Of a DNA stretch of 64,000 nt, positions 20,782-30,347 are shown one piece after another. Below the pieces are notes generated by a model. It worked only from the letters and a program-made list of their open reading frames with translations. It was not told where the DNA came from and did not search any database. The first letter of the stretch is position 1. The number at the start of each line of letters is the position of its first letter. The DNA is taken from contig NZ_NBVR01000018.1 in NCBI RefSeq assembly GCF_002607735.1, forward strand, positions 1 through 64,000, read 5' to 3'. The position numbers were made by a program, and so were the translations under genes. This stretch comes from Proteus alimentorum (lineage in GTDB: Bacteria > Pseudomonadota > Gammaproteobacteria > Enterobacterales > Enterobacteriaceae).

Positions 20782-21405
20782 ATGAGCTTTAAATATCATC
20801 GTATTGATAAAAATAATGCCGCTGTTCTGTTGGTAGACCATCAAGCTGGATTACTCTCTTTAGTCAGAGATATCGAGCCTGATAAATTCAATAATAATGT
20901 ATTAGCATTAGCCAATGCCGCTAAATACTTTAATTTACCTACCATTTTAACCACTTCTTTTGAAGACGGTCCTAATGGCCCTCTAATGCCTCAGCTCGTC
21001 GAAATGTTCCCTGATGCTCCTTATATCGCTCGCCCAGGCCAAATCAATGCATGGGATAACGAAGATTTCGTCAAGGCAGTTAAGGCCACAGGTAAAAAAC
21101 AACTGATTATTGCGGGTGTCGTGACTGAAGTCTGTGTTGCATTCCCTGCATTATCAGCACTTGAAGAAGGTTTTGAAGTCTTTGTTGTAACGGATGCTTC
21201 AGGTACTTTCAATGCTATTTCTCGTGACTCTGCGTGGGATAGAATGTCAAAAGCAGGAGCACAATTAATTAACTGGTTTGGTTTAGCTTGTGAGTTACAC
21301 CGTGATTGGCGTAATGATGTGGAAGGGTTAGGTGCGTTGTTTGCTAATCATATTCCAGACTATCGTAATCTTATGACAAGCTATAATACTTTAACAAAAA
21401 AGTAA
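20782..21405 (+). CDS. Isochorismatase-like hydrolase (YcaC type)
   Basis: A 207-residue cysteine hydrolase of the isochorismatase superfamily, resembling E. coli YcaC. The catalytic triad is visible: Asp in VLLVDHQAGL, Lys in TGKKQLIIAG and Cys in VVTEVCVAFPALSA with the preceding cis-peptide valines. YcaC is an octameric enzyme of unknown natural substrate. ATG 20782 follows CGGAG by 7 bp; an upstream in-frame start at 20746 has no ribosome site. Single gene; followed 113 bp later by the flavin oxidase gene, perhaps not in the same operon. Confidence 0.85.
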   Translation: MSFKYHRIDKNNAAVLLVDHQAGLLSLVRDIEPDKFNNNVLALANAAKYFNLPTILTTSFEDGPNGPLMPQLVEMFPDAPYIARPGQINAWDNEDFVKAVKATGKKQLIIAGVVTEVCVAFPALSALEEGFEVFVVTDASGTFNAISRDSAWDRMSKAGAQLINWFGLACELHRDWRNDVEGLGALFANHIPDYRNLMTSYNTLTKK

Positions 21406-21517
21406 GCGGTTAATTTAAGTTTTATCTAAAAATAGGGCTTATATTAATTTCGACAAATATAATTTAATTAAATTTATTAAATTGTAGATATAAGCCTTTA
21501 ATTAAAATGGAATAGAA

Positions 21518-22714
21518 ATGAAACGTCAAATATTAAAAGCGACCGCTATTGCGATGGCATTAAGCGTGGGTGTTGCACAAGCTGCAGAATATAAAGCTAG
21601 CACCGCAGAAGGCCCAATTAAAATAGTTAACCTAAAAGCCATGGAAGCACAAGTTCAAGCGAATATGGAGAAAGGTGCTTTCGGTTATATTCGTGGTGGC
21701 GCTGAAGACGAAAATAATTTACGTTCAAATACGACTGCATTTGATAAAAAATATATTATGCCTCGTTCATTACAAGGCATCGAATTTTCTGACTTAGATT
21801 TAAAAACAGAATTTTTGGGTATTAAATTAGATACGCCTATTATTCAGGCACCGATGGCAGCTCAAGGGCTTGCACATCAACAAGGCGAAGTTGCCACAGC
21901 AAAAGGTATGGCGAAAGCCGGCTCTATTTTCTCATTAAGCACTTATGGTAATAAAACCATTAAAGAAGTGGCAGATGCTCAACCGGGTTATCCTTTTTTC
22001 TTTCAGTTATACATGAGTAAAAATGATGCCTTTAACGAGTATATTTTATCTCAAGCAAAACAGTATGGTGCTAAAGGTATCATTATGACTATCGACTCCT
22101 CAGTGGGGGGGTATCGTGAAGATGATGTGAAAAATAATTTCCAATTCCCATTAGGCTTTGCCAACTTAGAAGCATTTGCAAAAATCAGTGATGACAAATC
22201 TAAAACAGGTAAAGGCGCGGGTATTAGTGAAATTTATGCGCAAGCTAAACAAGCCTTCACACCCGCAGATATTCAGTATGTGAAAAAAATGTCTGGTTTA
22301 CCTGTGATTGTAAAAGGTATCGAATCACCTGAAGATGCAGATACTGCCATTAAAGCCGGTGCAGATGCGATTTGGGTGTCTAACCACGGTGGTCGTCAAT
22401 TAGATAGTGCACCAGCAACGATTGATGTATTACCTGCGATTGCAAAAGTGGTGAACAAACGCGTACCTATCGTTTTTGATAGTGGTGTTCGTCGTGGCTC
22501 ACATGTTTTTAAAGCATTAGCCAGTGGCGCAGATATTGTGGCTGTTGGTCGCCCCATTCTTTATGGATTAAATTTAGGGGGGGCTGAAGGTGTAAATTCA
22601 GTTATCCAACATTTAAATAAAGAATTAAAAATTAATATGATGTTAGGTGGTGCGAAAACAGTAAAAGATATTCAAGCCACTCAACTTTATACTGATGCAA
22701 GTTTTAATAAATAA
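21518..22714 (+). CDS. Exported FMN-dependent 2-hydroxy-acid oxidase (lactate oxidase-like)
   Basis: A 398-residue protein of the L-lactate oxidase/glycolate oxidase family with all the usual catalytic parts: N-terminal Tyr region (GYIRGGAEDE), QLYMSK, an active Arg loop (DSSVGGYREDD), the Lys/His/Arg set (VKGIESPEDA, VSNHGGRQLD) and the FMN phosphate site (DSGVRRGSHVFKALASGA region). Unlike the cytoplasmic family it has a clear Sec-type signal peptide (MKRQILKATAIAMALSVGVAQA, cleavage after AQA; quoted as residues 1-22) and no twin arginine. So it is probably periplasmic and would turn L-lactate or a related acid into the keto acid with hydrogen peroxide. Preceded by AATGGAATAGAA; followed by a strong terminator. 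Confidence 0.85.
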   Translation: MKRQILKATAIAMALSVGVAQAAEYKASTAEGPIKIVNLKAMEAQVQANMEKGAFGYIRGGAEDENNLRSNTTAFDKKYIMPRSLQGIEFSDLDLKTEFLGIKLDTPIIQAPMAAQGLAHQQGEVATAKGMAKAGSIFSLSTYGNKTIKEVADAQPGYPFFFQLYMSKNDAFNEYILSQAKQYGAKGIIMTIDSSVGGYREDDVKNNFQFPLGFANLEAFAKISDDKSKTGKGAGISEIYAQAKQAFTPADIQYVKKMSGLPVIVKGIESPEDADTAIKAGADAIWVSNHGGRQLDSAPATIDVLPAIAKVVNKRVPIVFDSGVRRGSHVFKALASGADIVAVGRPILYGLNLGGAEGVNSVIQHLNKELKINMMLGGAKTVKDIQATQLYTDASFNK

Positions 22715-22737
22715 TTAGCACTCAAATTAGAAATAAT

Positions 22738-22774
22738 AAAAACCCACGCTTCATATTGAGCGTGGGTTTTTATC
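22738..22774. terminator. Bidirectional terminator between the oxidase gene and eptB
   Basis: AAAAACCCACGCTC-type hairpin (AACCCACGCTTCA / TGAGCGTGGGTT) with A-run before and T-run after, placed between two convergent genes. Confidence 0.85.
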
Positions 22775-22793
22775 TATTAATGATTGAGAGAAT

Positions 22794-24485
22794 TTAATTT
22801 TGGGTTGATGGTGTTTCGCCAAAACAGAGGTTATTTTGATGATTAATGCCACCATCGGGAGATGAATAACCCAAGCAACCTAACATCGAATCAAAAATAT
22901 TGTGATGATAGAACGTGCGTTCCACATCTTGATTACGTTTTAGGTTATCAAATAACTGTTTATTTTCAGGCTCGGCTAAATAGCTATCCGACATCCAAAC
23001 TAAGAAAGGCACTTTAAATTGCTCCGGTGGAGCAATTTCTTTTGGTGTTCCGTGTAAGCCACCTTTTTCCGAAATAGATTCACCGTGATCGGAGGTATAA
23101 AACACAATGGCTTTTTTATCGCGTAATGTATCGAGTATGCCATCAATAAAATAGTCGGTATAAAGAATTGAATTGTCATAAGCATTCACTAATTGCTCTT
23201 TAGTACACTCATCATCCACATTTAAACATTCAGGTTGGTATTTTTTGAATGATTCTGGGTAACGCTGTGAATACATAAAGTGAGAGCCTTTAGTGTGTAA
23301 AATCACTAAATGATTTCCTTTTGGATTCTGAGCAACCGCATTCGCCGTTTCAGCAATCAATAAGGTATCATCTAGCTCTTTACCAAAGTTACTGTTTTTG
23401 GCGGTCATCATCTCTTTCATTGCGTAGTTATTTAAATCAAGTTTATTGTAAAACCACAACTCGCTTTGCATTGAGAATAGCTCTGATGACATCCCTAGTT
23501 GGCTTAATACTGAGAAAATATTGTTCTCTTTCAATGTACGTTGGTCATTGCTTTCTGTTCCATCTTCGCGCACAAACATACATTTTAAAGAGAGCTTGGT
23601 TGCGGTATCACAAGAAACACCTTTAAAGGCAACAAGGTTTTTCTCTTGGCTTAATAGCGGATTCGTTTGACGTTCATATCCTAATAATCCCATATGATCC
23701 CATCTTGCTGTTTCACCAATAATAAAAACCACATATATGTCTTCATTAACCTTTGAAGGCTGATAAGTGAAGTGATCGGCAGGATTAAAAATATTTTGGC
23801 TATTAAACGTATCGTCATACTGCGTTATTGCATATTGGAATAATGGAATAATCCAATTTGTCGGTAAATACGCATAACTTAAGCCACCACTATAACTTGG
23901 CAGATCTAAATTATTTTTTATTTCATAGGCTTTTTGTCTTGTATCAAGCGTTTTTAAATAGCTAAAAACAGCCAGTGCAATCACAAGCATTTTTGCAGTG
24001 TTTTTTATCCAGATTTTTTTCTTTTGTTGTGTCGTTAGATTTTTCTCTGGTTTTTTACATAGCCAAATAAGAGCCAATGGCAAAATAGATAAGCCAATAA
24101 TCCAAATAATCACATTTGGGCTAACTAGTTCTTTAGATAAATCTGTATCCGTGGTTAGTGTTGAAATGATAATGCCGTATCCAATGACAACATCATAAAA
24201 AGAAATATAGTAACTCGCACAAACACTCACGACGAGAATAAAAGAGGCGACTATTTTAAAGAAGAGAGAGCCGAAGAAAGAAAGTAGTCGTAATAGAAAG
24301 AAGGTAAAGGCAATATTAACGGCAACTTCGCCTAGAATATATAATGCATCAATGATGGGGTTGTTTGTATTCTGTGTGCCGTATCGGCCAATGTAAACGG
24401 AAAGATTAAGAAAAAAACCAAGGTAGACAGCTAAAAAAAGGGCAATGTTCTCTTTAGAAAATCGTAAAAACTTTAATTTTTGCAT
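22794..24485 (-). CDS. eptB: Kdo2-lipid A phosphoethanolamine transferase EptB
   Basis: A 563-residue inner-membrane enzyme, the same length as E. coli EptB and alignable throughout from memory. Five N-terminal membrane helices (about 10-160) precede a periplasmic sulfatase-fold domain with IIGETARWDHMG, the nucleophile Thr in SCDTATKLSLKCMF and metal ligands in FYTSDHGESISEKGGLHG. It adds phosphoethanolamine to the outer Kdo of lipopolysaccharide, reducing negative charge, which contributes to resistance to cationic peptides. Divergent from fdhF across a 540-bp gap; the gene stands alone. Confidence 0.9.
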   Translation of the reverse strand: MQKLKFLRFSKENIALFLAVYLGFFLNLSVYIGRYGTQNTNNPIIDALYILGEVAVNIAFTFFLLRLLSFFGSLFFKIVASFILVVSVCASYYISFYDVVIGYGIIISTLTTDTDLSKELVSPNVIIWIIGLSILPLALIWLCKKPEKNLTTQQKKKIWIKNTAKMLVIALAVFSYLKTLDTRQKAYEIKNNLDLPSYSGGLSYAYLPTNWIIPLFQYAITQYDDTFNSQNIFNPADHFTYQPSKVNEDIYVVFIIGETARWDHMGLLGYERQTNPLLSQEKNLVAFKGVSCDTATKLSLKCMFVREDGTESNDQRTLKENNIFSVLSQLGMSSELFSMQSELWFYNKLDLNNYAMKEMMTAKNSNFGKELDDTLLIAETANAVAQNPKGNHLVILHTKGSHFMYSQRYPESFKKYQPECLNVDDECTKEQLVNAYDNSILYTDYFIDGILDTLRDKKAIVFYTSDHGESISEKGGLHGTPKEIAPPEQFKVPFLVWMSDSYLAEPENKQLFDNLKRNQDVERTFYHHNIFDSMLGCLGYSSPDGGINHQNNLCFGETPSTQN

Positions 24486-24818
24486 GTTCAGTTATTATCA
24501 ATTTATAGGGTGTAGAGGTCTTTATGACCGCGAAGTTATTTTCAGGTTCAGTATTATGTTCTTTTTTTTATTGAAATTTAAAAATTTTTTATTTGAATAA
24601 CATTAATATCAAAATTATTAATTTCAAATAGTTCTAGTAGATAGGAATATTGATAGCGATATTAGAAGGTTGTCATCATTATATACGGTAAGATCCTGAT
24701 AAAGGCAGATAAGAAAGCGTATTTATTATTTTGATTTCGCAGATAAAATAAATAAGTACTATTACGTTATAAGCGCTATAAGTATTAATGTATAACGAAT
24801 TTTGATAGAAACACAAAT

Positions 24819-24844
24819 CGACATAAATATCGTCATTAGTGTCG
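24819..24844. promoter_or_regulatory. Candidate FhlA enhancer site upstream of fdhF
   Basis: CGACA-N7-CGTCA followed by TGTCG at 24840-24844. Read on the minus strand the first pair is TGACG-N7-TGTCG, the same TGWCG-N7-TGWCG arrangement found before hydN. It lies 108-133 bp before the sigma-54 promoter, the usual enhancer distance. Binding by the FhlA-like activator is inferred. Confidence 0.5.
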
Positions 24845-24950
24845 AGTTCTTCCTACTATTTTAGTTTTCATTGTTTTCTTACTCATTTAACGGCTTTTAT
24901 TTTTCTTTATTTTTCATTGTGTTGTAGAAAAGTGAAAAAGGGTGCTTATT

Positions 24951-24967
24951 TGGCACACTCTCTGCAT
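24951..24967 (+). promoter_or_regulatory. Sigma-54 promoter of fdhF
   Basis: TGGCACACTCTCTGCAT has GG and GC separated by exactly ten bases, matching the -24/-12 consensus with an intact TGGCAC box. It lies about 60 bp before the fdhF start, as in E. coli where fdhF needs sigma-54 and FhlA. The remainder of the 24486-25025 gap is AT-rich with no further gene. Confidence 0.8.
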
Positions 24968-25025
24968 AGATAGAGGAGAAGATCAGGTAATAACCTGAAA
25001 GTTGATGAACACAGGAGCAATGTTG

Positions 25026-27170
25026 ATGAAAAAAGTCATCACGGTCTGTCCGTATTGCGCCTCAGGATGCAAAATCTACCTGAAGGTGGAAAACGGTAAA
25101 ATCATTGGCGCTGAAGGGGCCAATGGTTTAACAAACCAAGGTGAGCTGTGTCTGAAAGGGTATTATGGATGGGATTTTATCCATGATACTAAGATACTGA
25201 CTCCACGTCTTAAAACACCCATGATCCGCCGGGAAAGAGGCGGAAAATTAGAATCGGTTTCTTGGGAAGAAGCGATTGAGTTTGCGAGTAGCAAGCTTCT
25301 TGCTATTAAAGAGAAATACGGTGCTAAATCGATTATGACAACCGGTTCATCACGAGGTCCGGGTAACGAAGCTAACTTCGTTATGCAGAAATTTTCTCGT
25401 GCGGTTATCGGAAATAATAATATAGACTGCTGTGCTCGTGTCTGACACGGCCCTTCGGTTGCAGGTCTGCAGCGTTCGGTCGGTAATGGTGCTATGAGCA
25501 ACTCAATCGTTGAGATTGAGGATACCAAATGTCTATTTGTCTTCGGTTATAATGCCGCAGACTCGCATCCTATTGTTGCTCGCCGTATTGTTAAGGCGAA
25601 AGAAAAGGGTGCCAAAATTATTGTATGTGACCCTCGTTACATCGAAACAGCACGTTTAGCTGACTTACACTTAGGCTTAAAAAATGGCTCTAACATTGCG
25701 CTATTAAATGCAATTGCGCATGTGATTATTGAAGAAGGATTGCATGACAAATCCTTTATCGAAAATCACACCGAGCAATTCGAAGAATATTGTAAGTTAG
25801 TTGAAAGCTATACACCTGAATCAGTTGAAGAAACAACAGGTTTAAGTGCTCAAATTATTCGTGAAGCTGCACGTATGTACGCGAAAGCAGAAACAGCAAC
25901 AATTCTTTGGGGAATGGGGGTAACTCAATTCTACCAAGGTGTTGAAACGGTTCGTTCACTGACTAGTTTGGCTTTATTAACCGGTAATTTAGGTAAAAAA
26001 TACGTCGGGGTTGGCCCTGTTCGTGGTCAAAATAACGTACAAGGCGCGTGTGATATGGGGGCATTACCTAACACACTGCCGGGTTATCAATACGTTACTG
26101 ATGAAAAAGCGCGTGAGAAATTCGCTAAATTCTGGGGCATTGAATCTATGCCTGATGAAGTGGGCTATGCATTAAGTGAAGTCCCTCATAATATCGATCA
26201 CGGCTTATTAAAAGCTCACTATGTAATGGGTGAAGATCCACTGCAAACTGAGCCAGATTTAGCAACCATCCGTAGAACCTTTGAAAAGCTGGATCTACTG
26301 ATAGTACAAGATATCTTTATGACCAAAACGGCGTCTATTGCTGACGTTATTTTCCCTGCAACATCATGGGGTGAACATGAAGGTGTTTATACTGCGGCAG
26401 ACCGTGGCTTCCAACGCTTCTATAAAGCGGTTGAACCTGTTGGCGATGTAAAAACAGACTGGCAAATTATCAGTCTGATGGCAACCGCAATGGGTTATCC
26501 AATGCATTACAACAATACCAAAGAAATTTGGGATGAGTTGCGTGAGTTATGCCCAATTTATTATGGTGCGACTTACGAAAAAATGGCGGACTTGGCTTAT
26601 ATTCAATGGCCTTGTCCAACAGAAGATAGCCCAGGTACACAATATCTGTATGAAGGTGGTAACTTTGATACTCCTAATGGTAAAGGTCAATTCTTTACTT
26701 GTGAGTGGGCGCCGCCAATTGACAAACTTTCTGATGAATTCCCAATGGTACTGGCAACAGTCCGTGAAGTTGGGCACTACTCTTGCCGTTCAATGACGGG
26801 TAACTGTAAAGCATTGGCAGCATTAGCGGATGAGCCGGGTTATGTTCAGTTAAACACTGAAGATGCCAAACAACTGGGTATTAAAGATCAAGAGTTAGTT
26901 TGGATACGCTCTCGTCAAGGTAAAGTGATTACGCGTGCTGCGGTCAGTGATAGACCGAATAAAGGTGCGGTATATATGACTTACCAGTGGTGGATTGGTG
27001 CTTGTAACGAACTTGTTGCAGAAAACTTAAGTCCAATAACTAAAACACCTGAGTATAAATATTGTGCAGTATGTGTTGAGCCAATCAAGGAACAGGCTCA
27101 GGCAGAACACTATGTGAAAACGGAATATAGCAATATTAAACGTCGTTTAAGAGAAGCCGCCGAGGGTTGA
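25026..27170 (+). CDS. fdhF: Formate dehydrogenase H, selenocysteine enzyme
   Basis: A 714-residue molybdenum, single 4Fe-4S formate dehydrogenase of the formate hydrogenlyase complex. An in-frame TGA at 25443-25445 is codon 140, exactly where E. coli FdhF has selenocysteine, in the context CARV-U-HGPSVAGLQ. It is read through, not a stop: the protein continues in the same frame to 27170. Cluster ligands CPYCASGCK and GELCLKGY are near the N-terminus. ATG 25026 (MKKVITVCPYC) has AGGAG 8 bp upstream; ATGs at 25002 and 25020 are worse placed. Driven by the sigma-54 promoter upstream; no hyc/hyf genes follow in this window. Confidence 0.95.
25443..25484 (+). promoter_or_regulatory. Selenocysteine codon and SECIS hairpin of fdhF
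   Basis: The TGA codon is followed by a stem-loop whose apical part GGTTGCAGGTCTGC is the same as the SelB-binding loop of the E. coli fdhF mRNA. It recruits SelB with selenocysteyl-tRNA to decode the UGA. Seen in sequence; function known from the E. coli homologue. Confidence 0.85.
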
Positions 27171-27204
27171 TCTTCGTCTGATTAATATTGTCTTTCTGCC
27201 TTGG

Positions 27205-27248
27205 AACCGAGTTTATTGACCTTTGCGTCAGTAAGCTCGGTTTTTTTA
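27205..27248. terminator. Terminator between fdhF and the dioxygenase gene
   Basis: Hairpin AACCGAG / CTCGGTT with a 24-base upper part (TTATTGAC / GTCAGTAA also pair) followed by TTTTTTT. Ends fdhF; the facing gene ends just beyond it. Confidence 0.8.
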
Positions 27249-27253
27249 TTAGA

Positions 27254-28159
27254 TTATTGTTTTGTGCATAACTCAGCGATGGACTGATTTAAATAAAGTG
27301 TTAAAGGCAAGTCAGGATGCGGATTCATTGAATCAAATTTATGTGATGGATGAGAATCAACCGTTGGATAACGAGAGAGTAAAACGATAAAATCTTGGTA
27401 AGCCTGATTTTTATTATCATGTGTAAAAATAGGCGTACCACTATGATTTAATTCATTATCTGCAATTAATAAAATATCGAGATATTGCGCATTATTGTGT
27501 TCATAAAGCACATTTTCAGGATCAATTTTTTCCCAAGGTGTTCCTATCGCTTCTTTCGGTGAGTGAACACGTAAAGCACCTGTATTATCTTTAACGTTAT
27601 TCTTCTTCATCATCACAATCATGGTGTGGTCAACGCCATCTTTATGAACGCCCTCAATTGATAGTTCACTTAAAGAATCGGGTTGGGCAATTAATCTTAA
27701 ATGAAAAACAGTTGATATTGATTTAGGTGAATTTTGATCTGTTAAGTGACGAGGTGTAAATGTATTACCTTTAATTAACAGCATTTTTAATTTTAATAAT
27801 GCTTGATAAGCCGTATTGCTCTGCCAACGATCATCAAGCGCTCTGAAATGCCTTTGTGCGCCACTGTCTTCACGAATAAATCCATCCTCTTCAGTGAGAA
27901 CAAAAGGTTGATACTCTAGCCTAGAGATCGTTTTTATATCATTATCAAAAAGATAACGTCCTGTTCGAGTGTGACGAAATGAAAGAGTTGGATCTTGCGC
28001 TAAATAGTCACCATATTCCATAAGTGCATGAATCTCTTTTTCTTCAGCACCTAATTTTTTTATTAAATCAATGACAATGTTTTGGGGAATAAAGACATAT
28101 TTATTATTTTTGTAATTTTTTCTTATTTCACTAATTTTATTTATAAGCAGGCTATTCAT
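27254..28159 (-). CDS. 2-oxoglutarate/Fe(II) dioxygenase family protein
   Basis: A 301-residue cytoplasmic protein resembling the family that includes bacterial L-isoleucine 4-hydroxylase (2OG-Fe dioxygenase, PF10014). The iron-binding facial triad is visible as His-X-Asp in EGVHKDGVDHTMIVMM (about residue 170-185) and a distal His in NELNHSGTPIF; a following Arg in LLSRYPT could bind 2-oxoglutarate. Such enzymes hydroxylate free amino acids. It lies between fdhF and the FhlA-like regulator but on the minus strand, separated from both by terminators. The assignment to the family is fairly safe; the substrate is unknown. Confidence 0.75.
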   Translation of the reverse strand: MNSLLINKISEIRKNYKNNKYVFIPQNIVIDLIKKLGAEEKEIHALMEYGDYLAQDPTLSFRHTRTGRYLFDNDIKTISRLEYQPFVLTEEDGFIREDSGAQRHFRALDDRWQSNTAYQALLKLKMLLIKGNTFTPRHLTDQNSPKSISTVFHLRLIAQPDSLSELSIEGVHKDGVDHTMIVMMKKNNVKDNTGALRVHSPKEAIGTPWEKIDPENVLYEHNNAQYLDILLIADNELNHSGTPIFTHDNKNQAYQDFIVLLSRYPTVDSHPSHKFDSMNPHPDLPLTLYLNQSIAELCTKQ

Positions 28160-28274
28160 ATATAATATGCTCCATTGATGGTTTATATTATTAATAATTA
28201 ATAACGGGGAGTAGTTTTTAAAATATAATCATTTAGATTATAGATAGAGATGAATAAGTTTCAAATACATGGAA

Positions 28275-28307
28275 AAAGAGAGTGTAATAATTAATTACAC
28301 TCTCTTT
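28275..28307. terminator. Terminator after the FhlA-like gene
   Basis: Long inverted repeat AAAGAGAGTGTAAT / ATTACACTCTCTTT located 23 bp beyond the stop codon of the minus-strand activator gene; on that strand it is followed by a T-run. Confidence 0.75.
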
Positions 28308-28329
28308 AAATAAATAAGTAATTATTTAT

Positions 28330-29943
28330 TTAAAGTATTTCTGGAATTGAAATACCTAAACGTTGCATCCGTGATAATAACGTTGTTCGTTTTAATCCTA
28401 ATTTTAAAGCCGCACCTCTGGCGCCAGCTACAACGCCATTGGTTTCTCTTAATGCTTGAATTATTCTTTCTCGCTCCTCATCATCACTTTCTGGTGCATT
28501 AGTTTGCATCCGTTTTTCAATAGATGAAGGTTGAGTCAGTACCTGTTTTAAACGCGAGGGCTTATTGATATGCAACTCTTTTAACTGAAGATTTAATGTT
28601 GATCCTCGGGTTAAAATAACGGCACGCTCAATAATATTTTCAAGTTCACGCACATTACCTGGCCATGGATAAAGTGTTAATTGTTCCAATGCATTAGCTG
28701 GAATACAATCTATTTTTCTATCCATTCTTCGCGCAATTTTTTGTGTAAAATATTTTGCTAAAAGCGGAATATCTTCAGGTCGCTCTCTTAATGGCGGAAT
28801 AATAATGGGAAAAACATTCAGACGATAATAAAGATCTTCTCTAAACTCACCTTCATCCGTTAAATCATGGAGATCTTTATTGGTTGCCGCGATGAGTCTG
28901 ACATCCACAGGAATCACTTTATTACCACCTAACCTTTCTATTTCTCGCTCTTGAAGAACACGCAACAGTTTAGGTTGTAATTCAATCGGCATATCACCAA
29001 TTTCATCTAGAAATAGCGTACTTTTATCTGCCATTTCAAATCGGCCAATATGTGTATTGGTTGCACCTGTAAATGCACCTTTATCGTGACCAAAGAGGTC
29101 GCTTTCTAACAGGCCTGAAGGTACTGCCGCACAGTTCATTTTTATCATCGTCTTATTTTTTCGCTGACTTAGACGATGAATAGCGCGTGCAATTAATTCT
29201 TTACCTGTTCCAGTTTCACCTAATATAAGAACAGTACTATCACTTTGTGCCACTAATTCAATTTGTTCGAGCACATTATGCATAGCATCGCTTTGATAAA
29301 TAATCTCACTAAAACAGGCATTATTATCTATTTGTTCATTAAGCCAAATATTTTCATTCTTTAAACTATCTTTTAAATGCGTTATCTCTTCATAAGCTGC
29401 CGCATTTTCAATAGCAATACCAATACGAGCCGCAATTTGTTGAAGTAATTGGCAAGTATCATTAGTAAAAACGCTTCCTATTTCATGCGCTAAAATTAAT
29501 AAACCGAGAGGTTTATGATTAAAAGCCAGTGGCAATAACAAAGCCGTCTGCATATTTTGCTTAACTAGACGCTTAATCAAAACATCTTCTTGATCTTCTT
29601 TATTAATATCAATTAAGACAGGTTTATTCTGATTAATAATTTCTTCGGCTTTGTTATTCGCGCTACTAAATTTACGTTGTTGACGAATGACAGATTTCCC
29701 AGTCTGATAACGACTAGAATAAAGAATACCTTCACTACTATTTTGTGATGAGGTACGGCATAACATAAGACTAATATGGTTCAGTCCAAAAAAACGATGT
29801 ATTTCTTTAGAGACTTCAGAAATAAGACCATCCATGTCTAGATGAGCTAATACAGAATTTGTGATATCAACCAATATTCGATATTGGTTACGCTCATTAC
29901 GAAGGCTCTCCATAGTTTCAGCATTGTTACTGCTTAATTTCAT
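28330..29943 (-). CDS. fhlA: Short FhlA-like sigma-54 activator (single GAF)
   Basis: A 537-residue enhancer-binding protein. Residues about 35-185 form one GAF domain, about 215-450 the AAA+ ATPase ([15 protein letters not shown] Walker A, GAFTGA sigma-54 contact loop, [10 protein letters not shown] Walker [14 protein letters not shown]), and the C-terminus a Fis-type helix-turn-helix ([21 protein letters not shown]) very close to that of FhlA. E. coli FhlA has 692 residues and two GAF domains, so the first is missing; an in-frame TAA seven codons upstream of the ATG shows that the frame cannot be longer. A GGTGG ribosome site precedes the start. Divergent from hydN. Expected to activate the fdhF and hydN promoters. 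Confidence 0.83.
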   Translation of the reverse strand: MKLSSNNAETMESLRNERNQYRILVDITNSVLAHLDMDGLISEVSKEIHRFFGLNHISLMLCRTSSQNSSEGILYSSRYQTGKSVIRQQRKFSSANNKAEEIINQNKPVLIDINKEDQEDVLIKRLVKQNMQTALLLPLAFNHKPLGLLILAHEIGSVFTNDTCQLLQQIAARIGIAIENAAAYEEITHLKDSLKNENIWLNEQIDNNACFSEIIYQSDAMHNVLEQIELVAQSDSTVLILGETGTGKELIARAIHRLSQRKNKTMIKMNCAAVPSGLLESDLFGHDKGAFTGATNTHIGRFEMADKSTLFLDEIGDMPIELQPKLLRVLQEREIERLGGNKVIPVDVRLIAATNKDLHDLTDEGEFREDLYYRLNVFPIIIPPLRERPEDIPLLAKYFTQKIARRMDRKIDCIPANALEQLTLYPWPGNVRELENIIERAVILTRGSTLNLQLKELHINKPSRLKQVLTQPSSIEKRMQTNAPESDDEERERIIQALRETNGVVAGARGAALKLGLKRTTLLSRMQRLGISIPEIL

Positions 29944-30116
29944 GACACCACCGATTGCCCTAAAAAATTAGCTATATTGTAGTAGGTTTATAATAAATTT
30001 ATATCAATGACTGAATCATTTTTGATCCAACCCGCTATTTTTGTATATGTAATGAAACTTAAGAATATAAACGTATCAAATCACTATATAATCAAGTATA
30101 TAGCGTTTAATTTTAT

Positions 30117-30142
30117 CGTCAAAATTGTCGAATAATTTGACG
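30117..30142. promoter_or_regulatory. Candidate FhlA enhancer site upstream of hydN
   Basis: TGTCG-N7-TGACG at 30126-30142, embedded in a larger inverted repeat (CGTCAAA 30117-30123 and TTTGACG 30136-30142). It lies about 90-110 bp before the hydN sigma-54 promoter and repeats the pattern upstream of fdhF. Binding protein inferred. Confidence 0.5.
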
Positions 30143-30227
30143 ACGCGACTTATTTATTAATTAATAATCATTTTTATTTGAAAATTATTTAATTGAAAAA
30201 TAAGGAATAGTTATATCCAAATTATAT

Positions 30228-30243
30228 TGGCATGAACCGTGCT
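30228..30243 (+). promoter_or_regulatory. Sigma-54 promoter of hydN-hypA-hypC
   Basis: TGGCATGAACCGTGCT: GG 30229-30230 and GC 30241-30242, ten bases apart, with a good TGGCAY box. About 105 bp before the hydN start. The rest of 29944-30347 is noncoding and AT-rich. Confidence 0.72.
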
Positions 30244-30347
30244 AGATTCATTCTATTGATACTCTAATTATTACTCTTAATTAGAATGACTCGTTGCATT
30301 TATTGCCATATATAACGGCTATATATAACAAAGATCAGGAGAATATG

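Noticed and set aside
25443-25493. Apparent stop codon and frameshift splitting fdhF into two genes
   Set aside because: The frame is the same on both sides, the TGA is codon 140 as in E. coli FdhF, and a SECIS hairpin follows; it is selenocysteine.
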